64,000 bases of DNA from Protonemura montana (GCA_947568835.1 OX387603.1:12114651-12178650), one strand, 5' to 3'; shown: positions 23,701-35,221, numbered from the stretch's first letter. The notes: a model not told the origin generated them from the letters alone. Translations and numbers: made by a program.

Positions 23701-26700
23701 TCTGCTTCTAAGTACTCACCTTCAGCAGGACACTTGAGCTTCAGCATATTGCCAGCGGGTTTAGCGACGACACGGAACATCTTGTCCTTGTTCTTGAAGA
23801 AGGGCGGGGATAATTCCTCGGTGTCATTGAACGAGCCGGCCTTGCCCCCTTCACTGCCTTCGCGATCAGTTCCCTCAGCGTCGTTCGAGTCCTCCAGCTC
23901 CAATGGGTCGACCAGGGACAAAGCACGTAATGGCTCTGGAGGCACAAGTTCTGAAATTCAGTTTGTGTGGACTGTTAGGGCTTTTAGAAGCGAGCATGTG
24001 CTGAACATGGAATGATCAAGGGAATTTAAGAACATGAGACATGTGCTAGGTTGCAAGCAAAGCTTGGACAAGAACATTGGTTCAAGTATTTTTGTTTCCC
24101 TCTTAACGACAAAAACAGTAATTTTAAAGTCTCATCCTGATGTGGGCGAGGTTGGTACAATAATCTCTAAAGAGCCAATAAAATGTGCGGCACATGCCAG
24201 TATGTAATGTTTCCTCTAGAAATATTCTGGCAGCTGGTAGCATGGTTTTTTGAGGGTCTTAGTTGTGATTGTGGGAAAGTTATTAGTTAGCAAGCACATA
24301 TGGAGAGGCACCTGCATTAGCTCATGAAATAGATAAACTTCCAGTGCAACTCACCTATTTCCTTGTCGACCTCCACTCTCTTGACCTGTCCGACTTTGTA
24401 GTCGTTCTCTATCTCATCGATTGTATTCACTTTTAACACTGCCAGTGGCAGTCTCATGTCTCCAGACCCCTGCTCGTCTGCCGCGAATCCATCCAAATCC
24501 GATAAAATGTCCTTGCTTCCAAGCTTTTCCACTTTCATGGTGATGTTCCTCCAGTCGACGCCAGCCTCAGTCTCGAGACGACACGCATAATGCCCTGCGT
24601 CGCCAACCTTCACAGGCTTAAAGCGCAGCCAGTTCTTAGCGACGCGCAGCCGCTGTGGTTTTGAGCGCATCTCGTTGCCGTTTTTGTACCATGTGGACGT
24701 TGTGATGGGCTGCGCCGAGGTGACGCGCAGTTTCAGTCGTTCGCCAACTGTTACTTCTAGTACTGAGTTTTCCCGCTCTGTAGAAAGAAAGAAATAGACT
24801 CTTTGAGTAAACTCATGATGAAATTGAATATCAGGGGAAATTTGTGACTGGTAAAAATATCCACTAGATTATAAGGAAAAAGTCAGACGAGGGTTACATC
24901 CATTACGATATTTTATTACTCATTACAGTTGAATTTCAGTCAGGCTGCCGTTTGAACTCAAACGACGCATTTGGATGCTGACAAAGAAAATTTAGTATTT
25001 TGTAATGGCCACGTTACTCGCATCAATGGCTCTTTTTAAACCCAGTGCTGTGAGTCAATAGACGTGTATCTTTTAGCTGTTTACCCAGTGATAGGTTTCC
25101 AACGTAAAAATCACCGTGATGGCTATAAATCTCGTAGCTAACAAGCCATCAAAGCGTCGTTAATTTCCTCGAAGCGTTAAACGGCGACGTAGCGTCGCGA
25201 CGAAGTCGAGCACGTGATCTCTGCCATGATTTCATAACAAAAGCAAGGCACGAGGGGCACGAACCATAAAAACGTAGGTATGGAGAAGTTAAATGAGTTA
25301 GAGAGTCTTATAGTATATATTTGTGTCTGTTGGGGTGACAAGGCGTTGGCATTTGTTTGTTTGTCGTGGAGAGCACATATTGAGATCGGCTTTCAGTGGA
25401 TTGTTCCATCTTCAGTTCAAATTGACTGCTGGGTCGACCGCGAAGAACAAACAGCTCGCGCCAAGGAGAGACAAAGCAAGCAAACAATCGACACGGTGTG
25501 CTTGGATATTGAACAGCCCGTCCCGTTGCTTTCCTGGGTGCACATGCACAAACAAACAGTGTTGGCGTTGTGGAAACCGAAAATTGTGCTAGCGAGTTGC
25601 GAGAGAGACTTGGTTGCCAAAGCGATCGTGTGTTGCGCTGGCAAATTGGCTGAGGATTGATCAGGAAAGGTTGTGAATATTGTTAGAATTCTCAGAGGTC
25701 GGATTGTTGGTTGTTTCGTGGATTTTTGAAACGTAATGGGAGATTTGGTTTTATTGTTTTGACGTTTAAAATCCGTTCAGCCAGAAATTTCGGCTTTGAG
25801 AGGGCAGGTCATTTTTAGACGCTCAAGTGTCAATATACTTTATAGATAAATGAATATTGGTTTAAAGCTTGCCACAAAGTCATGGGAGTTTTGGAGACAT
25901 TTCACTTTCTGAAAAACGCTCTTTAGACAAAGACAAAATGAGTTTACCCGACGCAATTTGGATTTTCCATTCAAATTCTTGGCAAATAATTATCAGTCAT
26001 CGTAGAAAACTTACGCTGTCTTTTGAGTCCTGTGTTTATACACAGGAAGCAGCACGTCAAAACGTGCGTTCACGTTGCCAAAAGAGTGTTTATCGGAAAA
26101 GTTACATGCTCTTCTGCCCAATGGGAAGAACACACATTATCGCCAGACCAGCTTTTGCAACATGCCACAGACTATATATAAACCAACACCACTTATTTTG
26201 TGTCATGTTTAGCACGAAACTATGCTGCAAAGGCTGCAATCCATTCTACAAATTAGTGAATTCAGGCATCAGTAGTTACAATTTCGCGAGAAGCTTGCGA
26301 AGCCGTGTTTATTCCAAAGAGTACCTAACTTAAAATATCTAAATCGTCAAAGAAACTAACAGAAAGAACAGAAGACATGTGTCCACCAAAATATCGTCGC
26401 CCCCCCTCAATTGAAAAACGCGCTCATCCGATGTCATGGCATCGGAAGCTTGATATTAAAGCTGAGACTACGACGTCGACCCCCGGCCCCTGAGGGGGGG
26501 GGGGGGGGGGGGGGCGTCGAGACAGGAAGCTGGCGCGAGACGCAGACATGTGCTAGACACGTGACCACAGCAAGCTTTCGCAGGGGAGGGTACGGAGGTG
26601 CCCGACGCCACCAGTGAGTAATTTAGTTGTCAAGCAGTTTTCTAATAAGACTTTTGCAAAAACATAAATTTTTTGTTTTGTAGTCTGGTTTGTATGGGTA

Positions 26701-29700
26701 ATACAATCTGCTTGCAGTCAGTCGTATGTCAAAGCATAATTATCCGAAAAAATGTATGAGTAATTTTCGCTCTTAAGTGTTGTAAACCGGTGAGGTGAGA
26801 AAATTGAGCAATCCATGTGGTTGTACTAGAAAATGCATGTAAGCTTCTCTCGATTTGAGATTATTTACGTTTTTTCCGTGAATTGAAAACTATTGGGTCT
26901 CTCCCTGAAGACAAGCTTGAATTTTAATACATTGCGGCTAGAGAGAGTCACCTACTTGGCTAACAACACTCCCCGTACCTACATTTCAGCATTCTGGACC
27001 ATCTATGAGTTTCGCCTGCTGCTCAAGACGTCGGACAAAATCATTTCTGAAGCCAGTTAAATCAGGTCGGATACTGCTACGTCTGGTGACGCGTGCTACA
27101 CTCAGTTCATTCATATCACGAGCCTCTGTTCCGGGAGCACCGCCAAATCCATAGGCAGTCCCATGTGCGATTCTGGGTCGGTCGACGACCACGTGCACAG
27201 CGCATATTCATTAAAAACTCGAGGTCTGTGATAGTTTTTAATTAAAATTGACATATGCACTGTCATTTTCTTCTCTGAGGTTAATTGAGAAAATCTAGGC
27301 TAACCTCTAAATTGATTTGCTTTACAAATATATGCTCCCAAAAAATAGATTACCGTGAGTTTTTTTACAGTATGATATGTCTTATGACATGTTTGTTATA
27401 AGACATCTTCCATCGCCGGATGTAAGAAGGTGACTCAGATGTAAGAACTAAGGCGTGCCCCTGGCAAGCTTTAAAACGCACTCCACGCACCATGCACGCA
27501 ACGCACGAAACCTTCGTAAGGCGTTTGTATATATATAACACGCTAGATGATATGGACACTCGAGATTTGGCTCTCTTTGGTCCCATTTGGAATTGAAATT
27601 ACCATTTTTTATATTTATTTATTTATGTCAGGGTGTCATTGGTTTAAATTGTAATAATCCAGCACGGGCGGAAGGTGGTTAGGGAAGTATATTTATAAAA
27701 ATTTTAAGTTTGTAAAGAGAGTCAATGCGATGCATACTAAATGAAGTACGCCCAATGACTAAAATGACAATACTGCTTGCACTTTTGAGACCAGTTCACT
27801 TTCATTTTATGACACCCGTGTAATCTTATTTTTGAAAAACTATTGTCGCATAATTGGTCATACGCCACAATATGATTAGACACACTGACATGTAACCATT
27901 GTACTTTCTGGCAAGCTTCTTATTGTTCTACCAGAGGCGCCACATCCCCCGTTGTTTTGGTTTTTTTTTACGCAATACACAATTATTATAAACACAAGCT
28001 TTTTATTAATTACTCCCTGTTTGTTATTCTCATACGTTTCCGCCTTCTAAAGTGCTCTTATTTTAGGGCAAACGCAGTGCATTGAACCTGTTTTTTTTTT
28101 TTTTTTGCTGTCAGGTTGGATAATCCTTTGGACTGACTTGGTTAGTACGGCCTGTATAAAATAGTAAACAGCACCTGTTTTAGTATGTAACCTAACTAGT
28201 AACCGTACTTATGTAATTCGTACTTATTCTCTAGTTTGATCAGAAAGATGTCGATTATTACGATTTAAGCTACACATAAAAACCCTGAAAAAAATGTAGG
28301 AATTAAAAATACCCAAATATTTTATCAAAAAATTCTCAAAAATGAAAACTAAAAATTGTGATTTGTGTGCCCAGTTTTCTATGTACCTTCGAGAAAGGAA
28401 TTTCTGGACGAACAGCAATATCAATCTCACTAATATAATATCAGAACTAAGCTTTCCAGAAAGCATTATAATTTTTGAACACTAGGAGCACCAGAAGATT
28501 TAAAGATAGTTCTGTGTTCATGCGTGCGTGCCGGCGTAACGCGAACAATATTCGCTGGCACGCGACATCTAAATGAATGCCAACTGCTGAGAGAAGAGAC
28601 AGGTGAAACGTGCATCTTAAGTCTCTACCCAAGCTATAAGAAGCTCGGGGACGTAGATCGGTGATAATCCATCACTGAGCTCCATTGACAGAACGCACGG
28701 AGAGCCGCAATTTGAATTCGATGATCAGATGATCGCACTTAGGTGCATGTACCATTTCAGATGTTGTAAGCGTTGACTGGTAAGGACTTGCAAACATGTC
28801 TGTAATTCTGGATTTAATATTGCAGAATACCATACCTCAGTAAATATTTTCGACAGCGATAATTGTCTTCCCTAAAGATTTCCGAATTTCTTTATTATTC
28901 TCTGCAAGGATCCTAGACTCGAGCAGTTGAGCTCCGAAATCACTTACACGAATACGATGCATTTATACGCTGTGATTTTTTTCTGGGTGCACTTGCACTT
29001 TGTTTCATTATTATTTTATTTATCATTAAAATATTTTTGATAACATACAACTGGGTGCAATATTTGTTAAGTAGCTTTTATGTCTCTCCGCCATCATCCA
29101 GTTCTCGGTTTAAAATTGGAAACGAAAATCATACACGTTATTACAAATGGCACCCGCGACAGCTTTCCCAATTGTATTGCAGCAAAGTTGTCCAAAACCA
29201 AGCAACATGACTGTTCTTTTAAACCACGATAGACAACAAGAAAACTAATTCTAACGCACCTTCATGGGGTTTTCAACGAAGCGATTTCAACAAACAATCA
29301 CCCTCTCTCACAAAGCGACCGTCAACGCGTTCATCCTCTAAATTCCATACAATGGCGCCATTCTTACAAGATCCAACCAATTAAAAAGCAAACAATCTAA
29401 AATTTCTAAATCCAACATTGTTATCCTTCTGTGAAATTTAAATCAAACGGGCAATATCCATCAGTCTTTTCCGCGGCGTCAGGTTGTTCAGAAGAGCGGC
29501 TATCTTAATGAGGTCCACGATTGTGGTCTCTGACAACAATGCGCCGCCGGTTTCACGCCGTCTGTGTTCTGTCGAGTGCGTCGCGACGGCTGGCCCGCCG
29601 CGGCGAGGCGTCGGTCTCCCTATAGTCCCAAGATGAGGGAAGGGGGAGCTTCGACCGCACATCTGCGACGCTAGCTATTTTCTGCCGGACTATTGTGATT

Positions 29701-32700
29701 TCTTGGCAGATACGCGATGGCGACTAGTCGTTCATCGTGGTCCTCGCGCCGTCGGCGAGAGGTTAACAATGAATCTGAAGGCTTACTTATTTTTAAAATT
29801 ATTGGACTTTAGAGACGGTAATTCTTGTCAGGTGGCGCACTGAATCAGAGATTTTTTGTTGTTGTTGAAGTGACTTAGGGTATCGGCTGGAATCAAAACG
29901 ATGATACATTTTCCATTGAAAAACGAATGATTTTCATCAATTGGTTCGTTGTTTATTTACTTGCTGATTGTTTTCCAAAGGTAAGGCAGACTATCTTAAG
30001 TAATTTCGCAATTCCTCATAGTACAGAAACGCGCTGCATGCAATTAACATTTGGCACTCAAAATAAATTAGTGACCAGTAATAAAATCACGCTGGCGATA
30101 ACTTATGAGTATGTTATGAGAGTTAACAGTCAAGAGTTGGCACGCTTTTGCACGATTCTGTGCAAGTGGCAAATCTTTTTATGTTTCTCGGGCGTTTTTG
30201 ACAGCGGCTCATTTCACGCCATATCCATAATAAAGGTTATTAAAGTGAATGCCATGACCTCAAACTCTTTCGGCGAAAGTCCCAGCCAATTATTTGTAAA
30301 GTACTTTTTGGTTTTGTTATTTACAGACAGACCTGTCCCTGACCCCTAAATATAACATGCCATGCGACTCTGTGAAAATCGAACAAAATAAAATAAGTGT
30401 GCATTTCTAAAAACCAGTACCATTGAGTTTATAGGTATATTTAGAGGGCCAGCGTTCGTGTTAGACTTTCTGCTGAGCAAACGAGCTGGTAACTCGTGGT
30501 AACGGTAGTGTCACCCGATGGTGCTTGTAGCCGTACTTTTTAAGGAACATCTATAGTTAAATAGTTAAGAGTCAAAAGTCAAAATATCAATAATTTTGTA
30601 TCAATTTTTGAGGTTAGTTAGCATTAATAAGGTAACTAAGCGTAAAGCTGCCTCAAATGCCTGTAAAAGAAAATTTTAATTTTGTTAATGACGGTAACCC
30701 CATCTAGTAGCGCTTTCATTTTTGTTGGTAAAGTATAGTCAATGGTTTTTAGACTCATGTCTACATGAGTCAATGGTGCAATGGTCAATGGTCAAAATCA
30801 ATGGTCAAGGTACATGTCAGTGGTACATTTTAACACTAGCGCTATGGTAAAACGTCACTACCTAACTGGTCGGCGGAAAGATTTAGAATTTAGGCAATGA
30901 TCCCCCGGCCACCTACACCCCCCTTTGACAAAGCCCACCTTTGAAAAGAGCATCGGCAGGGCGCGTTACACAATGGGGTTGTAACAAGAGAAGGGACCCT
31001 TGAGAAAGCTGCCCAAAGACCATCAGGGTATTGAGAATCTCACCCTCCGAGAGCTACCCATCCTCGTGGACCCTTGGTGAATCAAAGACAACCACTCGAT
31101 GCACAAGAGGGGGCATAAAATAAGATTTTTTTCTCAATGTCCACTTGACCTGGTGCTCTCCTGTGTTATTGGATTTTCCACTTGCTGTTCTGTTGTTAGT
31201 CATTATCCGGTGAGTTTATGAAAGAAAACAATATGTCCACGTTTGAAGGGGGAAACTAGATCGTTGTCACGCTTACAATAACACTCATGGTCAATTTTGA
31301 GCCTAGTTTATACTATTCGTTTTCTAAACTGTTTATACCTTGAAAGACGCCAGTCAAGATCGACTCCAGCACCAAAGACAAACTTTTAGAATGAACTGAC
31401 CAAGTGGCATGTTCTTAGGCGATTGCAATCTTTCCCAGATTCGCCTGTTGGAATGATTGTAAAACGTAAATAAGTAGTTCCCGATTTTTACTTCCGTACC
31501 TATTATACTATTAAAACTGTCTGTGGAAGTAACTCATTTTCAATTGACTTGAAGATCAATCAGGATCGACATTGTAATACTTGTTGATAATGGACCCGTT
31601 TAATGCTGGCTATCCACTCGATTGTGCCACCATTTATTGTGCCGCCTGTCATCTAATCGGTGCATTCATTGGACTTGCACTCAAGTGCATCACTCCAAGC
31701 TATACGGGCTTAAAGCGTAAGTGTCGAGCAAAAAGTCCACTTCGCTTGTCGGTCATTGAATACAAAAGATAATTGATAGATAAAGGATGAAAAGTATTTT
31801 TCAACTCCAATATATCTTTACGTTTAGAATAAATGTGGTAATTTTAGTGTTATGTTCTTCGGCCATTTGTAAAAGACTGCTTGGCTACATATTTTTAATA
31901 TGGTTGTGTTACTTAAGTTGCTATCTTACAGTCGTTTCTGAATGGATTTTAATCTGGAAAATTTATTTCTATAATTTCGAACAAGCTAAAAACAAAGACA
32001 CGTTTTTAGTTTTAGTTTTCCGTTCCGTTTTTTTTTTCGAATGAATCGCCAATAACAGTAACTCACTCATTAGCATGGATCTTCGTCCATCATCTGTTCT
32101 TCTCATAACCTTTGACTTTGTAGCAAATCCAGGGTCTCCCAGCACCGGAAACTGGATCTGTCTGTCCGTATAGATTCACTAGATGCGTCGTTAGGCTACA
32201 CGAGTACTGCTGTGGAAGGAGGCAGGTGCAGGAGCCATCTTTGCACAGGACCAAGTCAGGACATGGATGGCAGCTAATGACCAACCATCCCTAGGGACTA
32301 TGAGAATAACACACATGGCCTGCCATTTGCCAGACTTGGTCAAGGAACAGAGCAAGATCTTTAGTGTTCAAGGAGTGCTTCTCAGTTTGGTGGTGACAAC
32401 TATATCCCATATCTTTATGTAGCAGTTCACAGTTTATTCTGTAGCGAACACTCTGCTGTCAGTATCAACTATGATAGTACTCTTTGGTAGTCTCAAATCA
32501 AAGTTCGGGTCCATAAGGTAGAGGTTTAGATTAACCCCGATATATTTGAAGGTACGGTAGCCCCTGAAAATCTGGAAACAATTATTAAATTCCGAAATTA
32601 AACTTAAACTCTCGTTTGTGGATCCAGCGTCAGATGATTTGAAAACAGAACCAACTGTATTTAGTTCAAATCTTCTTTAAATTTCAAACGCTTGCAATGC

Positions 32701-35221
32701 ACGGAGTATTTTATTATCATGAACTCTAAAACTGTCTCAAAAATTGATGCCCAAACGAGGACTCGAACCCCAGTTAGGTGGAGATCGGGGTTTGAGTCCC
32801 CGTTTGGGCATCAATTTTTGAGACGATTATGGTGTTCATAATAATAAAATATAATCAGCTGTATGTTATACTGGGCCTACTGTTTGCACTGCATATACAA
32901 TTTACCTAATGGTACATTTTCTCGAATTAAAGTAAGTTTACAACAAAAATACCAGCAGTGGAAGTCCTCATATAGGGTGATGCTTCAGTCCAACACGTGC
33001 CCGGTGCCTCCCGAGTAGCTGTCTTTACTGAAGGCTAATAACCGATGTCGCAATGAGTGTACACATCTGGTATTTTATTGATTGTGTTTTGCATTACAAC
33101 GAGCTTCTATCATCGAACGTGTCATGTCGCTCAAATTGTATTTTGAATAGCACGGAAATGAGCAAGATGCTACTGAAATGACAAAATGTACGATTATGTA
33201 TTTTTCAAAAGGAACGCCGACCGACTATTCGATTGATACACGTGGCGAGCATAAAAATTTATTTCTGTATGAAGCAACATAACACTCTAAGAAAGGTGTG
33301 TGAAATTTTTTCATAGCGCGGTCAGGTTCAGTGTGTGTAAAGGTTTACTGTGATACGAGGGTTTTAAAATTGGATGTATTTTTTTCTGCATACAGAGCAA
33401 TTCAAAACGTCCAATCATTCTATTACCTCATCATAGGAGAGCTCTTTTATGGTCCACCCCAAAGATGCATGGACGGCCAATTCCTAGTTATAAGCCGAAT
33501 GGAGCCCATCCTCCCAGAAAACATAGCTTAAATTATACCTGTTGTCGACCTAACCATTGTTGGATCGAAGAGAAAAAAAAACACAATGCGATGGGAGTTC
33601 CATTAAAAAAAAGCATCTTGTCATCAGATAATCCTCGACCAAGGACAGATTTATCTTTCTGAAATGTAGGTGGCTAAAGAAGCTTTCAACAAAGATAAAA
33701 TAATTGTTTATTTGCTGGTCAGGGCTGGCGAGGGTCGGGTAATTCGGGTGTCACGTTTGTCACTGGTAAGGACCTGGATGCTGGGAAAATGATGGCTACT
33801 GACGATTTGCTTGCCGTTCGTGCGATCGAACATCGTCCCGTGCGTTGACATCTCCGAGCCGCACGTTATCATTCCCACGTCTGAGCACACCCAGTTCAAC
33901 GTTCGTATTTTTGACACTTTTGAGCAACTTCTCTGCATATTGTAATTTAAGTCACAATTTCATTATGACAAAAATAACCATTCGACATCTTATATCTATT
34001 AGACACAAATGTGGTGCGAAATGTAATATAAGCAATCGATGTGTTATTTTCTTTATGCATTTGTTCTTTAAGTTCAGTTTTGTTCAGTTTTGTCTTCATT
34101 CCCACCGTAGTGCACTTATTTTTACAAATTTCATTGGTGTTCATGTGTGAAATAAGAACCTGTTTCTGTTACCAGTTTGAAAAAATCATATCTTTGAAAT
34201 GGATGAAATAAATTCTGTTTATTAGGTTACTTCTGAATACCTTGAAAGTGAATTGGAGAAATTAACGTTCAGTTACTATTCTTTAATACAGCAAAAATGG
34301 TGGGTAACTAGCCACACCCAACTCCTTACTCTCCGAACGGAATTCCTACGTCAAAGCTTGCAGGAAACGAACTCGATAGAATGCATAGCGGAAATAGTTC
34401 CGTTGGCGACGTCCATAAGAACAAACACGTCCAATCAGGAAGCGGTGCGCCTGAGATCCGTTCCAGCAACGTCACGTGGCATATTGCATGCATAGAATGC
34501 AATAAACAATTATCTGTCATACCGATCGTACCCTTTAGGTCGTATCACCTACGTTACCGACAGTTTGGGTGGCCGAACCGGCTGCGGTTCGGGTAATGAA
34601 AAATTGAAATTTGAAATTATAGTGATGGTCAGGACAATTGGCTTTCGAATTGAATTGGCAGTTTGGTGGTAGGTGCAGCCGAGCGCCAACTGCGACAGTG
34701 TTTAGGGGGAGATAATTATTTTGTAGAATATGAACAATCGTTTCGTGTGGATGCAATTAGTCTGTTTCTTTATGTAAGGAGTTCTTTCAGTGAAAGCTAT
34801 TTTAAACTGTTTGGGACACAAATAGCCACGTGTAAATTCAATGAAATTCATCGGTTAATCAATTTTTTCAATAGGATTTATTTAATTGCAGTTAGGCCCT
34901 TAATTTGCTTAACACGTAACTCTAATTCTGTACTGAAAATTAGCTTTGATTTAAAATTTTCGGTTCCAATGCAGACACTTTTAATCCATGTAAATTGAAC
35001 GACAACGTATGGTATGTTCAAAAAACTCAGATGCATTAGTTTTTTTAAGTTTTCAAATGGCAATTAGGAGGGTCTTTGTTCGATTTGTGTTGCCTTGTCA
35101 GGTGTAAACGTATTCACAACAAAGTTCACTTACCAAGCAGGACATTTCTGGTCCTCGTCTGTCCGTGAACGGCGAGGGCGAGCGCAGCAAGCGCTGCCGC
35201 CCAAAACCACGGTGAGCTCAT
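14600..35221 (-). CDS. FGFR: Fibroblast growth factor receptor (receptor tyrosine kinase), complete, 15 coding exons
   Basis: Single-pass membrane receptor that binds FGF ligands through Ig domains and signals by tyrosine kinase autophosphorylation, mainly to Ras/MAPK and PLC-gamma. Joined exons read 890 residues (880 with the alternative D3 exon) with every junction in phase. Visible in order: signal peptide about 1-20; Ig D1 about 31-112; acidic linker 186-206; D2 219-311; D3 311-432; transmembrane 446-470; kinase about 564-848. Kinase hallmarks: glycine loop GEGAFGKV 571-578, Lys598 in VAVK, helix-C Glu615, HRDLAARN 707-714, DFG 727-729, paired activation tyrosines 739/740 followed by [13 protein letters not shown] glycine-free stretch around Tyr in the kinase insert and EYLDL in the tail also match FGFRs. 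The family call is firm; paralogue naming is not possible here. Coordinates span the gene; the exons are listed separately. Confidence 0.97.
15133..15238 (-). CDS. FGFR: FGFR exon 14: end of kinase C-lobe
   Basis: 106 bp, phase 2 in, phase 0 out, acceptor CCTCAG, donor GTAAGT. Encodes [20 protein letters not shown] then [10 protein letters not shown], the conserved CW...RP motif and last kinase helix. Confidence 0.96.
15464..15533. promoter_or_regulatory. Cluster of three CRE-like sites in an FGFR intron
   Basis: TGACGTCA at 15464-15471 and 15526-15533 and GACGTCA at 15476-15482 lie within 70 bp, in the intron between the two last kinase exons. These are consensus CREB/ATF sites. Function inferred from motif clustering only. 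Confidence 0.4.
16210..16350 (-). CDS. FGFR: FGFR exon 13: kinase C-lobe
   Basis: 141 bp, phase 2 in, phase 2 out, acceptor TTGCAG, donor GTAAGT. Encodes [20 protein letters not shown] followed by [20 protein letters not shown]. Matches helices F and G of FGFR kinases. Confidence 0.96.
16539..16732 (-). CDS. FGFR: FGFR exon 12: catalytic and activation loops
   Basis: 194 bp, phase 0 in, phase 2 out, donor GTAAGT. Encodes [13 protein letters not shown] (catalytic Asp709), DFGLARDI (metal-binding Asp727), the YY pair 739/740 and [18 protein letters not shown]. All residues needed for catalysis are present. Confidence 0.97.
16974..17370 (-). mobile_element. 5S-rRNA-derived SINE copy in an FGFR intron
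   Basis: Near full-length copy in the intron between the hinge exon and the catalytic-loop exon, in the same sense as FGFR. The 5S-like head (about 17370-17286 on the minus strand: ACACTGGTTCTCATGAGAAC, then TATTGGATGGGTGACC) has lost part of the box A region. The body includes GGGTTTCCCCTCCTCCCTTC, and the tail is a short (AATC)2. Confidence 0.83.
17492..17799 (-). CDS. FGFR: FGFR exon 11: kinase helix C, hinge and insert
   Basis: 308 bp, phase 1 in, phase 0 out, acceptor TTGCAG, donor GTGAGT. Encodes [20 protein letters not shown] with the helix-C Glu, hinge [20 protein letters not shown], a short kinase insert with one tyrosine (SSGYETAIG), then [20 protein letters not shown]. All are FGFR signatures. 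Confidence 0.97.
18037..18286 (-). CDS. FGFR: FGFR exon 10: kinase N-lobe start
   Basis: 250 bp, phase 0 in, phase 1 out, acceptor CATCAG, donor GTGAGT. Encodes [20 protein letters not shown], the glycine loop [12 protein letters not shown] (571-582) and VAVKMLK with the ATP-binding Lys598. Confidence 0.97.
18654..18783 (-). CDS. FGFR: FGFR exon 9: juxtamembrane region
   Basis: 130 bp, phase 2 in, phase 0 out, acceptor CCGCAG, donor GTAAGT. Residues 475-518 include [19 protein letters not shown], a conserved-looking cytoplasmic juxtamembrane stretch. It lies where vertebrate FGFRs bind the FRS2 adaptor; binding here is inferred from position only. Confidence 0.93.
19070..19196 (-). CDS. FGFR: FGFR exon 8: transmembrane segment
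   Basis: 127 bp, phase 1 in, phase 2 out, acceptor TCGCAG, donor GTACGT. Encodes about 25 hydrophobic residues (446-470, [20 protein letters not shown] and on) followed by the basic stop-transfer FKKLQR. Confidence 0.95.
20161..20332 (-). CDS. FGFR: FGFR exon 7: second half of Ig D3
   Basis: 172 bp, phase 0 in, phase 1 out, acceptor CTTTAG, donor GTAAGA. Encodes [20 protein letters not shown] then [15 protein letters not shown], equivalent to vertebrate exon IIIb/IIIc. Only one version of this half is visible. An inserted loop carries two extra cysteines (380 and 392, around [11 protein letters not shown]) that could pair with each other. Confidence 0.94.
21560..21723 (-). CDS. FGFR: FGFR alternative exon 5B: first half of Ig D3 (version B)
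   Basis: 164 bp, phase 1 in, phase 0 out, acceptor TTCTAG, donor AAG|GTACAA. Encodes [20 protein letters not shown], then ATFNCC and PHMEWHRGY, a clear paralogue of version A. It carries an additional cysteine next to the canonical one. Read directly after version A, it shifts frame and meets TGA near its end, so it replaces version A rather than following it. Gives the 880-residue form. Confidence 0.88.
22247..22440 (-). CDS. FGFR: FGFR alternative exon 5A: first half of Ig D3 (version A)
   Basis: 194 bp, phase 1 in, phase 0 out, acceptor CCCGTAG, donor CAG|GTAGAC. Encodes [20 protein letters not shown], then VTFECPP and PYIQWMR. This corresponds to the vertebrate IIIa segment (ERSPHRPI, then a Cys and IQW). 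It is the first of two phase-identical exons for the same half-domain. Its C-terminal loop is about ten residues longer than in version B. Joined to exon 7 it gives the 890-residue form. Confidence 0.88.
23085..23273 (-). CDS. FGFR: FGFR exon 4: rest of Ig D2
   Basis: 189 bp, phase 1 in and out, acceptor CACGCAG, donor GTGAGT. Encodes [13 protein letters not shown] with Trp256, then DSGNYTC with Cys292. Two extra cysteines occur at 295 and 300 within CLVCNTYGC, beyond the usual pair of the domain. One N-glycosylation sequon (NIT) is at 253-255 and another (NYT) at 289-291. Confidence 0.94.
23720..23950 (-). CDS. FGFR: FGFR exon 3: acid box and start of Ig D2
   Basis: 231 bp, phase 1 in and out, donor GTGAGT. 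Residues 171-247. Contains an acidic run ([20 protein letters not shown]) that matches the acid box of FGFRs between D1 and D2. The D2 start follows: [10 protein letters not shown] and then LKLKCPAEG, with the first D2 cysteine at 244. The lysines in this strand sit where the heparin-binding face of FGFR D2 begins. Confidence 0.93.
24355..24777 (-). CDS. FGFR: FGFR exon 2: Ig-like D1 and linker
   Basis: 423 bp, phase 1 in and out, acceptor CTACAG and donor GTGAGT. Encodes residues 30-170. The Ig fold is recognisable from Trp59 (STWYKNG) and [10 protein letters not shown] with Cys95. The position where the first disulphide cysteine is expected, in the LKLRV strand, is Val48, so D1 seems to lack its canonical disulphide. 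A polar linker of about 55 residues follows the domain. Confidence 0.93.
29438..29700 (-). other. GC-rich island with unassigned open frame in FGFR intron 1
   Basis: A sharply GC- and CpG-rich stretch in an AT-rich intron. The minus strand has an open frame (29662-29438, 74 residues) whose end reads [18 protein letters not shown] before the stop. I do not recognise it. It could be a small conserved exon, a second promoter for FGFR, or a GC-rich element. The sense direction matches FGFR. Confidence 0.3.
32709..32849. repeat. 141-bp palindrome built on a tRNA-derived SINE head
   Basis: Arms 32709-32771 and 32787-32849 are the same length and reverse-complementary with few mismatches, around a 15-base loop. 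Each arm contains a box B-like GGGGTTTGAGTCC or its complement followed by CGTTTGGGCATCAATTTTTG. Structure is a head-to-head SINE end pair. Confidence 0.88.

Larger units (their letters stand above)
24778..35133 (-). other. FGFR intron 1 (about 10.4 kb)
   Basis: Large intron bounded by GTAAGT after 35134 and CTACAG before 24777. Contains a G tract at 26494-26514, a GC-rich island at 29440-29700 and a tRNA-headed palindrome at 32709-32849. Several frames of 120-154 codons (25280-25660, 25869-26333, 29927-30349, all plus strand) show no family resemblance or flanking splice logic; I do not call them genes. Confidence 0.7.

Noticed and set aside
25280..25660. A 126-residue plus-strand gene
   Set aside because: Three frames are open at once in the same stretch, which points to local composition rather than coding.
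25869..26333. A 154-residue plus-strand gene in intron 1
   Set aside because: No recognisable domain or splice logic; composition fits a chance frame.
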